Positions 1 to 6,514 of a stretch of DNA of 14,597 nucleotides are shown one piece after another. Source of the DNA: Gemmataceae bacterium (GTDB taxonomy: Bacteria; Planctomycetota; Planctomycetia; Gemmatales; Gemmataceae); NCBI GenBank assembly GCA_020847555.1, contig JADLBT010000223.1:1-14597 (forward strand), in the 5' to 3' direction. The position numbers and the translations under genes are program-made. The notes beneath the pieces are model-generated. The model did no database searches. It saw only the letters and a list, made by a program, of their open reading frames with translations, and had not been told where the DNA came from. How positions within the stretch are numbered: the first letter of the stretch is position 1; the number at the start of each line of letters is the position of its first letter.

Positions 1-1134
1 CCCGACGGCGCCGGCCGTCGCGCTCAGCCCCTCCCGGAGTTGGTCCATGACGGCCATCGGCGGCGGCTGTTCGAGGCGCTCGGCGTGGGTGCCGCGCAGG
101 CTGGCCGCGACCGAGTCGCTCGCCCCCAGGGCGGCGGCGACCGCGTCGAGGAGAACCTGGTGAATCTGGCGCTGGGCCAGGGCATGGCGGAGCAACTCGG
201 CCCCGAAGTCGGCCGCGGCTCCGACCACGCGCTGATCCTCGGCGGTGAACGCGGCCGCCGCCTTCCCGCCGTCCTGCTTGTCGAACAACTCCAGGACGAC
301 GTGGACACCGGGCGCGACGGCGAGTGGAGCGGCCAGCAGCGCGTATCGGCCCTTCTCGAACGGCTGCAACTCGACCGTGCCGCTCGCCGCCACCTGGTCC
401 AGTCGAGCCATCGCGCACGGTTCCTGGAGGCTGACCGCGGTGGCCGCGATCGACCGGGCGAACGGGACGAGCGGTCCGGCCACCGGCTTGCCGGCCGCGT
501 CGTAAGCGCGGCAGCCGGCGGCCGGCGCGGCGTGCGGATCGTAGTGGTGGACGAGCAGCACGCCGTCGCGCGCCCGGGTGGTGTGCAGGAGAAATCGGAA
601 CAGGCTGCCGATCGCGTCCGGCAGCGGGACCGGGTCGTTGAGCGCCTCGGCCGACTGGACGAGCGGCAGGATCTTCTCGACTGCCTCGCGGAACGCGACC
701 AGACTCTGGTGCAGCCGCCGCTCGCGCCTGGCCGGGCGGATCAGGGCGAGCTGGCGCCGCACGGCGCCGAGGAACGTTTCCCGGTTTAGCTCCTGGTTCT
801 TGTCGAGGTAGTCGCGCACGCCCATGCGCATGGCGTCGAGCGGCGTCGCCTTGTTGGCGTAGCCGGTGACCATGATGGCGATGACGTCGGGGTTGAACGA
901 GTAGAGATCCTGGAGCAACTGCAGGCCGTCGCCGCCGTCGCCGAGGTGCCAATCGAGGATGGCGAGGTCGATGGTGTGCTCATTCGCCTGGACGAGGGCG
1001 GACGCGGTGTCGGCGGCGGTGAGGATGCGACAGTCCAGCCCGGCGCCGGCGAGCCACTCGCGGAAGGTGCGGCGGACCGGCTCCTCGTCATCGACGATCA
1101 GGACGGTTTCGACCGGCTCGGCAGTCTGGGTCAT
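1..1134 (-). CDS. Response regulator with GAF-like C-terminal region (3' end outside window)
   Basis: The 378 codons in the window stay open to the left edge, so the C-terminus is missing. Residues 10-130 form a receiver domain: acidic pair D15-D16, phosphoacceptor D61 in AILDWHLGDG, T90 in IMVTGY and K112 in DYLDKN. Residues 165-330 resemble a GAF sensor fold (alternating hydrophobic strands, ending FTAEDQRVVGAAADFGAELL). No DNA-binding domain is visible, so an output module or kinase domain may lie beyond the edge. The ATG start at 1134 follows a strong AGGGGG ribosome site and lies 12 nt after the zinc-ribbon stop, so the two are probably co-transcribed downstream of the chaperone genes. 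The receiver assignment is firm. The GAF assignment is by pattern only, and the signal sensed is unknown. Confidence 0.85.
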   Translation of the reverse strand, partial: MTQTAEPVETVLIVDDEEPVRRTFREWLAGAGLDCRILTAADTASALVQANEHTIDLAILDWHLGDGGDGLQLLQDLYSFNPDVIAIMVTGYANKATPLDAMRMGVRDYLDKNQELNRETFLGAVRRQLALIRPARRERRLHQSLVAFREAVEKILPLVQSAEALNDPVPLPDAIGSLFRFLLHTTRARDGVLLVHHYDPHAAPAAGCRAYDAAGKPVAGPLVPFARSIAATAVSLQEPCAMARLDQVAASGTVELQPFEKGRYALLAAPLAVAPGVHVVLELFDKQDGGKAAAAFTAEDQRVVGAAADFGAELLRHALAQRQIHQVLLDAVAAALGASDSVAASLRGTHAERLEQPPPMAVMDQLREGLSATAGAVG

Positions 1135-1146
1135 ATGATCCCCCTT

Positions 1147-1491
1147 CTACCCGTCCGGCGCCGTCCGCGCCCGAAGCGTCAGGGCAGGGGAAGTCTCGTC
1201 CCGCGCCGACGCTTCGGGCGCGGACGCGAGCCGCCACGCAGCGGCGAAATCCCCCTGGAGCAGGCGCCCGAGGGCGAGCAGGCGGGCGGAGTCCGGGCCG
1301 CGCCGCAGCTGGTGCGCCTGCTCCGCCAGGCGGGCCGTGGCCTCCCCGTAACCGCGCGCCGCGCACACCGCGGCGGTGGCGAGCAGCCGGCCGCGCTGGT
1401 CCTCCAGCGCGAACAGCAGCGACAGGTCGGCGCGGCAGCGGCGGCACTGTGGTCCCTGGGCATTCTCGGCTCGGCAGACGGGACAGCGCAT
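1147..1491 (-). CDS. Small zinc-ribbon protein
   Basis: This 114-aa protein opens with MRCPVCRAE and has a second pair QCRRC, so C3, C6, C16 and C19 form a CxxC...CxxC zinc ribbon. The remainder is Ala/Leu/Arg-rich and looks helical, possibly TPR-like (GYGEATARLAEQAHQLRRG, then ARLLALGRLLQGDFAAAWRLA). The start is fixed because the first cysteine is codon 3. No Shine-Dalgarno sequence is seen: the bases before the ATG are the end of a heptamer inverted repeat. It sits between the Hsp70 gene and a response regulator on the same strand, 12 nt upstream of the latter. A role as an adaptor for either neighbour is a guess; the family is not recognised. Confidence 0.75.
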   Translation of the reverse strand: MRCPVCRAENAQGPQCRRCRADLSLLFALEDQRGRLLATAAVCAARGYGEATARLAEQAHQLRRGPDSARLLALGRLLQGDFAAAWRLASAPEASARDETSPALTLRARTAPDG

Positions 1492-1608
1492 GAATAGTGG
1501 TTAGTGGTTAGTGGTTAGTGGTTAATTCAGGAGCCGCGGGTAGCAGTTCGTGGGTCTTGAATCTCGACTAACCACTAACCACTAACCACTAACCACTAAC
1601 CACTATTC
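1492..1608. repeat. Heptamer tandem repeats forming a 33-bp perfect inverted repeat
   Basis: The left arm (1492-1524) is GAATAGTGG followed by three TTAGTGG units and TTA. The right arm (1576-1608) is its exact reverse complement, built of AACCACT units; a fifth unit (1570-1576) extends the tandem array inward. The intervening segment (1525-1575) is 51 nt. In the minus-strand transcript the first six bases of the stem, GAA TAG, are the last codon and stop of the Hsp70 gene. The base after the stem is the A of the zinc-ribbon ATG. A transcript could fold into a long A/U-containing stem here, possibly acting in mRNA processing, partial termination or blocking of translation. Confidence 0.95.
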
Positions 1609-3423
1609 CTCCAGGTAGAACAACACGTCGCTTAGCTCGTTAGACGCCGTCGTCAGCAGTTCCCAGCGACGGTCCGTCAGGGCGGTGCGCACGCCGGTCA
1701 TCAGCCGCTCGACCTCGGTCCGGTCCTCCGGCTGCAGGTTCGGCAGCAGGCGCTCGGCCTTCTCCAGCAGCGCTCGCGCCTGCACCGTCTCGCGCTGGCC
1801 CTCACGCGGTCCCGGCAGGATCTCCGGCGGACCTTCCGGCTCGTCCGCGACCTCGTCGTCGGGGCCGAACCCGGCGTCGAGGTCGTCGTCCTCGACCGCT
1901 CCTTCCGCGTCGTCCCACAGCTGTTCCAGCCGCAGCCGGGCCGCGTCGCGCTCCTCGCGCTCATAGCGCGTCAGGGCGTTCTCGATCGTCACCTGCTTCT
2001 GCAGCCCGGTCGCCTTCTCGCGGGCCGTCACCTTGAGCATCCCGTCCAGGTTCAGGTCGAGCTGCACGACGATCTGGTTGCCGGCCGGCGCCCGCGCCAG
2101 CCCCTGCACGAGGAACTTCCCGACCCGGTAGTTCCGCCGCACGTCGTCGCTCTCGCCCTGGTAGACGTCGATCTCGACCTGCTCCTGGGAGTCGTAGACG
2201 GTGTGGAACAGCTCGCTCTGCGACGCCGGCAGCGGCGTGTTGCGTTTCAGGATCGGGGCGAATCGAAACGGGAAGTCAAGGCCCGCGACCGTGTCCAGGC
2301 AGCGGATGCCGAGCGTGTGCGGGGTGATGTCCACCAGCACGGCGCCGACGTCCGCGCCGGCGATCAGTCCGGCCTGGATGGCGGCGCCGAGCGCGACGCA
2401 CAGGTCCGGGTTCACCTCCTGATGGGCCGGCTGACCCAGGCGCTGCTCCAGCATCTCCGAGACGAGGGGCGTGCGCGTGCTGCCGCCGACCAGCACCACC
2501 TTGTCGATCTGCGCCCCGGTCAGGTGCGAGTCCGAGAGCGCCCGCTGCACGCAGTCCATCGTTCGGTTCAGGAGCGGGCGGATCAGCTCCTCGTACTCGG
2601 CGCGGCCGACCTCGACGTTCAGGTGCAGCGCCTGGCCGTCCTTCTCGGCGAGGAACTCCTCCTCGATCCGGGCGAACGGGTGGGTCGAGAGGGTGCGCTT
2701 GGCCGCCTCGACGGCGCGCAGCACCCGCGCCTTCGACGTGAGGTTCGCGCGCAGGTCGATGCCGTGCTCCTGCTCGAAGTGGTCTGCGACGTGCTTCAAG
2801 AGAAGGTCGTCGAAGTCGTCGCCGCCGAGTTGCGTGTCGCCGTGACTGGACAGCACCTCGATGACGCCCTCCTGTGCCTGCACGACCGACACGTCGAACG
2901 TCCCGCCGCCCAGGTCGTAGACGAGCATGCGCCGCAGCTCGCGCTGGCTGGGGTCGTAAGTGAGCGAGGCGGCGGTCGGCTCGTTGAGGATGCGCACCAC
3001 CTCCAGCCCGGCGAGTTCGCCAGCCTCGCGCGTCGCCTGACGCTGGGCGTCGTTGAAGTACGCCGGGACGGTGATGACCGCCTTCGTCACCGGCTGGCCG
3101 AGTTCGCGCGCCGCCCGGTCGCGGAGCGCCTTCAGGATCATCGCGGAGACTTCCTGCGGCCGGTACGCCTGCTCGCCGAGCTTGACCGTCACGTCCTGGC
3201 CCATCTTGCGCTTGATCGACTTGAGCGTGCGCTCGGGCGCGAGCACCCACTGGTTGCGCGCCGCCTTGCCGACCAGCAGGCGGCCGTCCTCCGACAGGCC
3301 GACGAACGACGGCAGGATCGGGTCGCCGTCCTCGTCGTTGATGACGTGGGGCTGGCCGTCGCGGATGATGGCGGCCTCGCTGTTCGTCGTCCCCAGGTCG
3401 ATCCCGACAATCGGTTCAGGCAT
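1603..3423 (-). CDS. dnaK: Hsp70 family molecular chaperone (DnaK paralogue)
   Basis: This 606-aa ATP-dependent chaperone is slightly shorter than the usual 630-640. The nucleotide-binding domain (1-360) carries GIDLGTTNS (7-15), ITVPAYFNDAQR (117-128), NEPTAASL (147-154), YDLGGGTFDVSV (169-180) and VLVGGSTRTP (310-319). The linker plus beta substrate-binding domain (about 361-485) includes VDITPHTLGI and LDGMLKVTARE. The alpha lid is reduced: a helix at 487-510, an Asp/Glu/Pro-rich stretch at 507-542, then a helical end at 545-606. The usual EEVD-like acidic tail is absent. The start has a strong GGAGGAGA site. It lies 88 nt after grpE and downstream of a J-like gene, so it probably works with those partners. 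It is likely a specialised paralogue rather than the housekeeping DnaK, which is inference. Confidence 0.95.
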   Translation of the reverse strand: MPEPIVGIDLGTTNSEAAIIRDGQPHVINDEDGDPILPSFVGLSEDGRLLVGKAARNQWVLAPERTLKSIKRKMGQDVTVKLGEQAYRPQEVSAMILKALRDRAARELGQPVTKAVITVPAYFNDAQRQATREAGELAGLEVVRILNEPTAASLTYDPSQRELRRMLVYDLGGGTFDVSVVQAQEGVIEVLSSHGDTQLGGDDFDDLLLKHVADHFEQEHGIDLRANLTSKARVLRAVEAAKRTLSTHPFARIEEEFLAEKDGQALHLNVEVGRAEYEELIRPLLNRTMDCVQRALSDSHLTGAQIDKVVLVGGSTRTPLVSEMLEQRLGQPAHQEVNPDLCVALGAAIQAGLIAGADVGAVLVDITPHTLGIRCLDTVAGLDFPFRFAPILKRNTPLPASQSELFHTVYDSQEQVEIDVYQGESDDVRRNYRVGKFLVQGLARAPAGNQIVVQLDLNLDGMLKVTAREKATGLQKQVTIENALTRYEREERDAARLRLEQLWDDAEGAVEDDDLDAGFGPDDEVADEPEGPPEILPGPREGQRETVQARALLEKAERLLPNLQPEDRTEVERLMTGVRTALTDRRWELLTTASNELSDVLFYLEE

Positions 3424-3471
3424 CAGCTATCTCCTCCCGCGGCCGACAGAACAGGCTGAGAGGCCAGGGTC

Positions 3472-3499
3472 AAGCCCACGGGTCGCGTCTCGTGGGTTT
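3472..3499. repeat. Palindromic repeat, GCCCAC family (copy 1)
   Basis: Arms AAGCCCACG (3472-3480) and CGTGGGTTT (3491-3499) pair over nine positions, one being a G:T pair, around a 10-nt loop. It lies between the grpE stop and the dnaK start. It shares its core with 4717-4762, so it is an interspersed element rather than a site private to this operon. There is no T-run beside it, so a classical terminator is unlikely. Confidence 0.75.
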
Positions 3500-3511
3500 G
3501 GTTTTCGGCTT

Positions 3512-4459
3512 CTACTCCGGTTTCGCCACCCGCACCTGGGCGAAGCGAAACACTCGCCCGCGCCAGCGGTAGCCGCGGCGCACCTCGTCAATCACTTCGG
3601 TGGACGCCCGCCCGGGACCGGGTACGACCTCCACGACCTCCATTGTCTCGGGGTCGAACGGCAGGCCAAGACAGGGGATGGGCTCCAGCCCGTGTTGTTG
3701 CAGGGCGCGCTCCAGACGCTGCAAGCCCATTGTATACCCGATCACGACCGAATCGAAGGACCGCCGGGCGCGGCCGGCGGCCGCGCGCACGTTTTCCCGC
3801 TCGCGGCTCAGCCCTTCCAGTCGCTGCCGTTGGCGAGCCAGCGCCTCGCGCCACGGGCGGGCGACCTCCTCGGCGGACGGCCCCGGCAGCGCCTCCGGCG
3901 CCCAGCCGAACAGGCGCGACAGGAGTGAGCGGCGCGACGGTCGCGCTATCGACGGGACCGGCGGCTCGGGCTCGGGCGCGGTCTCGACGCGGGTTTCGAG
4001 CGGTGCCAGGGCGCTGGTGAATGCTTCCTGCGCCCTGTGGATTTCGCGGTGGGCGAGGGCGAGGTTATCGTGCAGGTCGATCAGCACCTTGAGCAGCGGT
4101 CGGAGCACCTCGTCGCGCTCCCGCTCCTGGACCTGCCCGGCGGCCTCCTCACGGCGCTTCAGCAACTCCAGCGCCTCGGCCAGCTGCCGCAGGGTCTCGG
4201 CGTTCTGTTCCTGCTGCGCCCGGCTGGCCTTCGTTTGCAGGTTGACCTCGTGCCGCAGAGCCGTGAACTGGGCGAGCAAGGTGTGCAGGTCGAGCGGCGG
4301 TTCGACGGCCGGCGCCTCGGCACCGGGCGCAGCCGCGGCCTGGTGCAGCCAGGAGCGGAAATCGCCCAGCACCTGCTCGATGCGCTCGGAGGTCAGCCCC
4401 TGATGCTGGTCGCCGACAGAAGGACTTCCAGGGACAGCCGGCGGCGCGTGCTCCGACAT
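3512..4459 (-). CDS. grpE: GrpE-like nucleotide exchange factor with long insert
   Basis: This 315-aa protein is well above the 170-210 usual for GrpE, the factor that releases ADP from Hsp70. The GrpE signature is split. A long coiled coil (about 58-150) contains LLKVLIDLHDNLALAHREI. The C-terminal beta domain (257-313) has GLEPIPCLGLPFDPETMEVVE and VIDEVRRGYRWRGRVFRFAQVRVA. Between them is an extra segment (about 150-235): a Pro/Glu-rich stretch, SLLSRLFGWAPEAL, then a second coiled coil. The N-terminal 57 residues are low in structure. The ATG has GAGG 8 nt upstream and lies inside the J-like gene (67-nt overlap), suggesting translational coupling. The assignment to GrpE rests mainly on the C-terminal domain and the neighbouring Hsp70. 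Confidence 0.85.
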   Translation of the reverse strand: MSEHAPPAVPGSPSVGDQHQGLTSERIEQVLGDFRSWLHQAAAAPGAEAPAVEPPLDLHTLLAQFTALRHEVNLQTKASRAQQEQNAETLRQLAEALELLKRREEAAGQVQERERDEVLRPLLKVLIDLHDNLALAHREIHRAQEAFTSALAPLETRVETAPEPEPPVPSIARPSRRSLLSRLFGWAPEALPGPSAEEVARPWREALARQRQRLEGLSRERENVRAAAGRARRSFDSVVIGYTMGLQRLERALQQHGLEPIPCLGLPFDPETMEVVEVVPGPGRASTEVIDEVRRGYRWRGRVFRFAQVRVAKPE

Positions 4460-4689
4460 GTGAGGTCCTCAATGATGTGTTCCACGCGCTCGTGCCGCCC
4501 GGCCTCGAACAGGCGCTGGCGGAGACGGGTGTCCAGGTCACGCAGGCTATCGTAGGCGCGCCGGATGGCGGCAAACTTCTCCGGGCTCTTCTCCGGCGGA
4601 AACTGACGCACCAGCTCCAGGTAGCGGCGGCGGATCGCCTCGTCGTCGCTGTCGCCTGGCAGGCCGAGCACCTGATACGGATCGGTCAT
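4393..4689 (-). CDS. J-domain-like protein lacking the HPD motif
   Basis: The 98-aa protein reads MTDPYQVLGLPGDSDDEAIRRRY and continues to FAAIRRAYDSLRD, matching helices I-III of a J domain (residues 4-52). The HPD tripeptide between helices II and III, which stimulates Hsp70 ATPase in classical J proteins, is replaced by FPP (30-32, in QFPPEKSPEKF). There is no Gly/Phe or zinc-finger region. The chosen start is the ATG at 4689, preceded by GAGGTG with 6-nt spacing; the GTG three codons upstream is part of that ribosome site. It is the first gene of the chaperone set and overlaps grpE. A role as co-chaperone or tether for the adjacent Hsp70 is inference. Confidence 0.85.
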   Translation of the reverse strand: MTDPYQVLGLPGDSDDEAIRRRYLELVRQFPPEKSPEKFAAIRRAYDSLRDLDTRLRQRLFEAGRHERVEHIIEDLTCRSTRRRLSLEVLLSATSIRG

Positions 4690-4716
4690 CGCGTTCACCT
4701 CGGGAGAGTGAAGAGC

Positions 4717-4762
4717 GGCGAGTTAAAGCCCACAGGTGGCGTCCCGTGGGCTTTAACTCGCC
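4717..4762. repeat. Palindromic repeat, GCCCAC family (copy 2)
   Basis: This is a perfect 17-bp inverted repeat: GGCGAGTTAAAGCCCAC (4717-4733) and its complement (4746-4762), with a 12-nt loop. It lies in the divergent gap between the J-like gene and the HtrA gene, so it could form a hairpin in the 5' leader of the chaperone transcript. The central AAAGCCCAC core is shared with 3472-3499 and, less well, 6365-6394. Confidence 0.85.
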
Positions 4763-4784
4763 ACTCCCCGCGCACTGAATTTGC

Positions 4785-4813
4785 TTCAGCCGGGCGGGCT
4801 CACGGGTTACGAT
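4785..4813 (+). promoter_or_regulatory. Possible sigma-70-type promoter for htrA
   Basis: TTCAGC (4785-4790) and TACGAT (4808-4813) are 17 nt apart and end 44 nt before the htrA ATG. The -10 is fair and the -35 is weak, so this is only a candidate. Confidence 0.25.
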
Positions 4814-4857
4814 GTATCATACAGAGAGGATCCCGGCACCGCAGTCGAGGATACGCA

Positions 4858-6360
4858 ATGGATGACCGCCACGACGCCGCCGGCGCAGAACCCGCGCCTG
4901 TCCCCGTGCTCTCGTCCGAGAGCGAACCGACCGTCCCGGAAGGCGCGGGCGCTGTTCCCCCTGCTGCCGGCGACCCGCCGCCCACCGTGCCGGACCGGGC
5001 AGCGCCGGTGGCCGTGCGCGAAGAGGCGGTCACGGCCAGCGCACCGGCCCCGCCCCCCGCCGCCCCGCCCGCCCTCGAAGCGCCGCCGGCCCCCGTCCTC
5101 CCGCCGGTCCAGCCGCCCGGCGTCCTGCGCCTCCTCCACGGCATGGCCTGGCCGCTGACGTTCGTCCTGCTAGTCGTCCTGAGCACGATCTTCATCTACC
5201 CTCTGCTGCTGGCCCGGTGGCGCGCCATCGAGGGCCAGGCCGAGGCGGAGGCCGCATACAAGCGCCGCCGCGCCGAACTGCGAGCCGAGGCCGAGGCGGC
5301 CGGCGACATGCTCCAGGCGCTCGACAAGCGCGTCAACCTGGTGTCCCTGGGGTTCCGCGAGGTCGTCCGCAAGGTGACGCCGACCGTGGTCAACGTCGCC
5401 AACTACCGGGAGCTGCGCGCCGACGACGGCATCAAGCGCGGGAGCGGATCGCTTTACTTCGACCCCGACACCGAGCGCCACTACCGCCAGACGGGCGTCG
5501 GCTCCGGGTTGATCGTGCGTCCCGGGTACATCCTGACGAACCACCACGTCGTGCGTGGGGCCGACCGGCTGCGCATTACCTTCGCCAGCGGCCAATCGCT
5601 CGGCGTGCCGCTCGACCGCAACGTGTTCGCGGACCCGGTCACCGATCTGGCGGTTCTCCGGCTGCCCGCGGACCTGCCGTGCTCCCTCGCGGAAGAGGTG
5701 AACCGCGAAGCCGAGTTCGCCGACAGCGACCGCGACGTCCACCGCGGCGATCTGGTGCTTGCCCTCGGCAGCCCGCTGGGGCTGAAGCAGACCGTCACGC
5801 ACGGCATCATCAGTGCCAAGGGCCGGCTCCTCGATCGGATCACGCTGGTCGAGCTGCTCCAGACCGACGCCCCGATCAACCCCGGCAACTCGGGCGGCCC
5901 GCTGTTCGACCAGTATGGCCGCGTCGCCGGGATCAACGTCGCCATCGCCAGCGACAACGGCGCCAACCAGGGTATCGGGTTCGCCATCCCCAGCAACACG
6001 GTCAAGAAGGTGTTCGAGCAACTGGTCGAACATGGTGAGGTGCCGCGCGGTTACATTGGGGTGGCGCTGGGCGACCTGACGCGGGCGCAGGCGGAGGAGT
6101 TGGGACTGAAGAAGCACGGTGGGGTGCTGGTGGCGCAGGTGCTACCGAACCAGCCGGCGGCGCGGGCCGGGATGAAGGTGGGTGATGTGATCGTCCGCTA
6201 CAACGGCGAGCCGCTCGGCCCCGTCCTGCCGAACCGCCACCTGCGCGGCCTGATCGTCGATACGGAAGTCGGACGCGCGGTGCCGGTCGAGGTGCTGCGC
6301 GACGGCCGGCGCGAAACGCTGACCCTGCGCATCGGCAAGCGCCCGGCGGACCTGCCCTGA
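4858..6360 (+). CDS. HtrA/DegP-type serine protease, membrane-anchored, one PDZ domain
   Basis: This 500-aa protein cleaves misfolded proteins in the cell envelope, by analogy with its family. Residues 1-90 are a Pro/Ala/Glu-rich, probably disordered, cytoplasmic segment. Residues 97-117 (MAWPLTFVLLVVLSTIFIYPL) are one transmembrane helix, and 122-155 an Ala/Glu/Arg-rich helix. The trypsin-like domain (about 165-390) has a full triad: H230 in LTNHHVV, D263 in DPVTDLAVL and S345 in NPGNSGGPL. A PDZ domain follows (about 398-492: RGYIGVALGDL, NQPAARAGMKVGDVIV). The ATG at 4858 follows CGAGGA; the frame is open further upstream, but that part lacks domain content and crosses the intergenic palindrome. 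It is divergent from the Hsp70/GrpE/J set, suggesting a shared protein-quality theme. Confidence 0.95.
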   Translation: MDDRHDAAGAEPAPVPVLSSESEPTVPEGAGAVPPAAGDPPPTVPDRAAPVAVREEAVTASAPAPPPAAPPALEAPPAPVLPPVQPPGVLRLLHGMAWPLTFVLLVVLSTIFIYPLLLARWRAIEGQAEAEAAYKRRRAELRAEAEAAGDMLQALDKRVNLVSLGFREVVRKVTPTVVNVANYRELRADDGIKRGSGSLYFDPDTERHYRQTGVGSGLIVRPGYILTNHHVVRGADRLRITFASGQSLGVPLDRNVFADPVTDLAVLRLPADLPCSLAEEVNREAEFADSDRDVHRGDLVLALGSPLGLKQTVTHGIISAKGRLLDRITLVELLQTDAPINPGNSGGPLFDQYGRVAGINVAIASDNGANQGIGFAIPSNTVKKVFEQLVEHGEVPRGYIGVALGDLTRAQAEELGLKKHGGVLVAQVLPNQPAARAGMKVGDVIVRYNGEPLGPVLPNRHLRGLIVDTEVGRAVPVEVLRDGRRETLTLRIGKRPADLP

Positions 6361-6364
6361 CCCC

Positions 6365-6394
6365 AAAGCCCACGGGCGGCGGCCCACGAGCTTT
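6365..6394. repeat. Degenerate palindromic repeat, GCCCAC family (copy 3)
   Basis: AAAGCCCACGGGC followed closely by GCCCACGAGCTTTT resembles the repeats at 3472 and 4717, but the arms pair only partly (AAAGC/GCTTT at the ends). It begins 4 nt after the htrA stop codon. Its role is unknown. Confidence 0.5.
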
Positions 6395-6420
6395 TGAGCT
6401 TGGAACTGGCGGACCAAACG

Positions 6421-6487
6421 CGACGAGCCGGAAGCGTCAGCGCAGAACACGTCACGAATCGTCGCTGACGCTTCTTTCGGCTCGTCG
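6421..6487. repeat. Long palindromic repeat, CGACGAGCC family (copy 1)
   Basis: The left arm CGACGAGCCG-GAAGCGTCAGCG (6421-6442) pairs fully with 6463-6487, apart from a 3-nt TTT bulge in the right arm; the loop is 20 nt. It lies between the convergent htrA and FG-GAP genes and could serve as a bidirectional hairpin. The same arms occur at 13107-13174, and the preceding motif CTGGCGGAC is also shared. Confidence 0.9.
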
Positions 6488-6514
6488 GCGTCATGGGGCT
6501 TTGTCTCAAAATCC

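Noticed and set aside
1492..1608. CRISPR-like array
   Set aside because: The repeat units are 7 bp, contiguous and without spacers, and the two arrays are inverted relative to each other.
2203..3459. Long plus-strand frame of 418 codons opposite the Hsp70 gene
   Set aside because: It is antisense to a clearly conserved Hsp70, is Arg/Val/Asp-rich with no domain motif, and is a product of high GC content. The long frames opposite htrA, the regulator, the SGNH gene and cobQ are dismissed for the same reason.
4717..4762. CIRCE (HrcA) operator upstream of the chaperone genes
   Set aside because: It is a perfect inverted repeat in the right place, but the arms do not match TTAGCACTC-N9-GAGTGCTAA, the loop is 12 nt, and the core recurs at 3472-3499 and 6365-6394, which points to an interspersed repeat.
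4477..4857. N-terminal extension of HtrA from an upstream start
   Set aside because: The frame is open, but it runs through the J-like gene on the other strand and the 17-bp palindrome and has no recognisable domain; the ATG at 4858 has a ribosome site.
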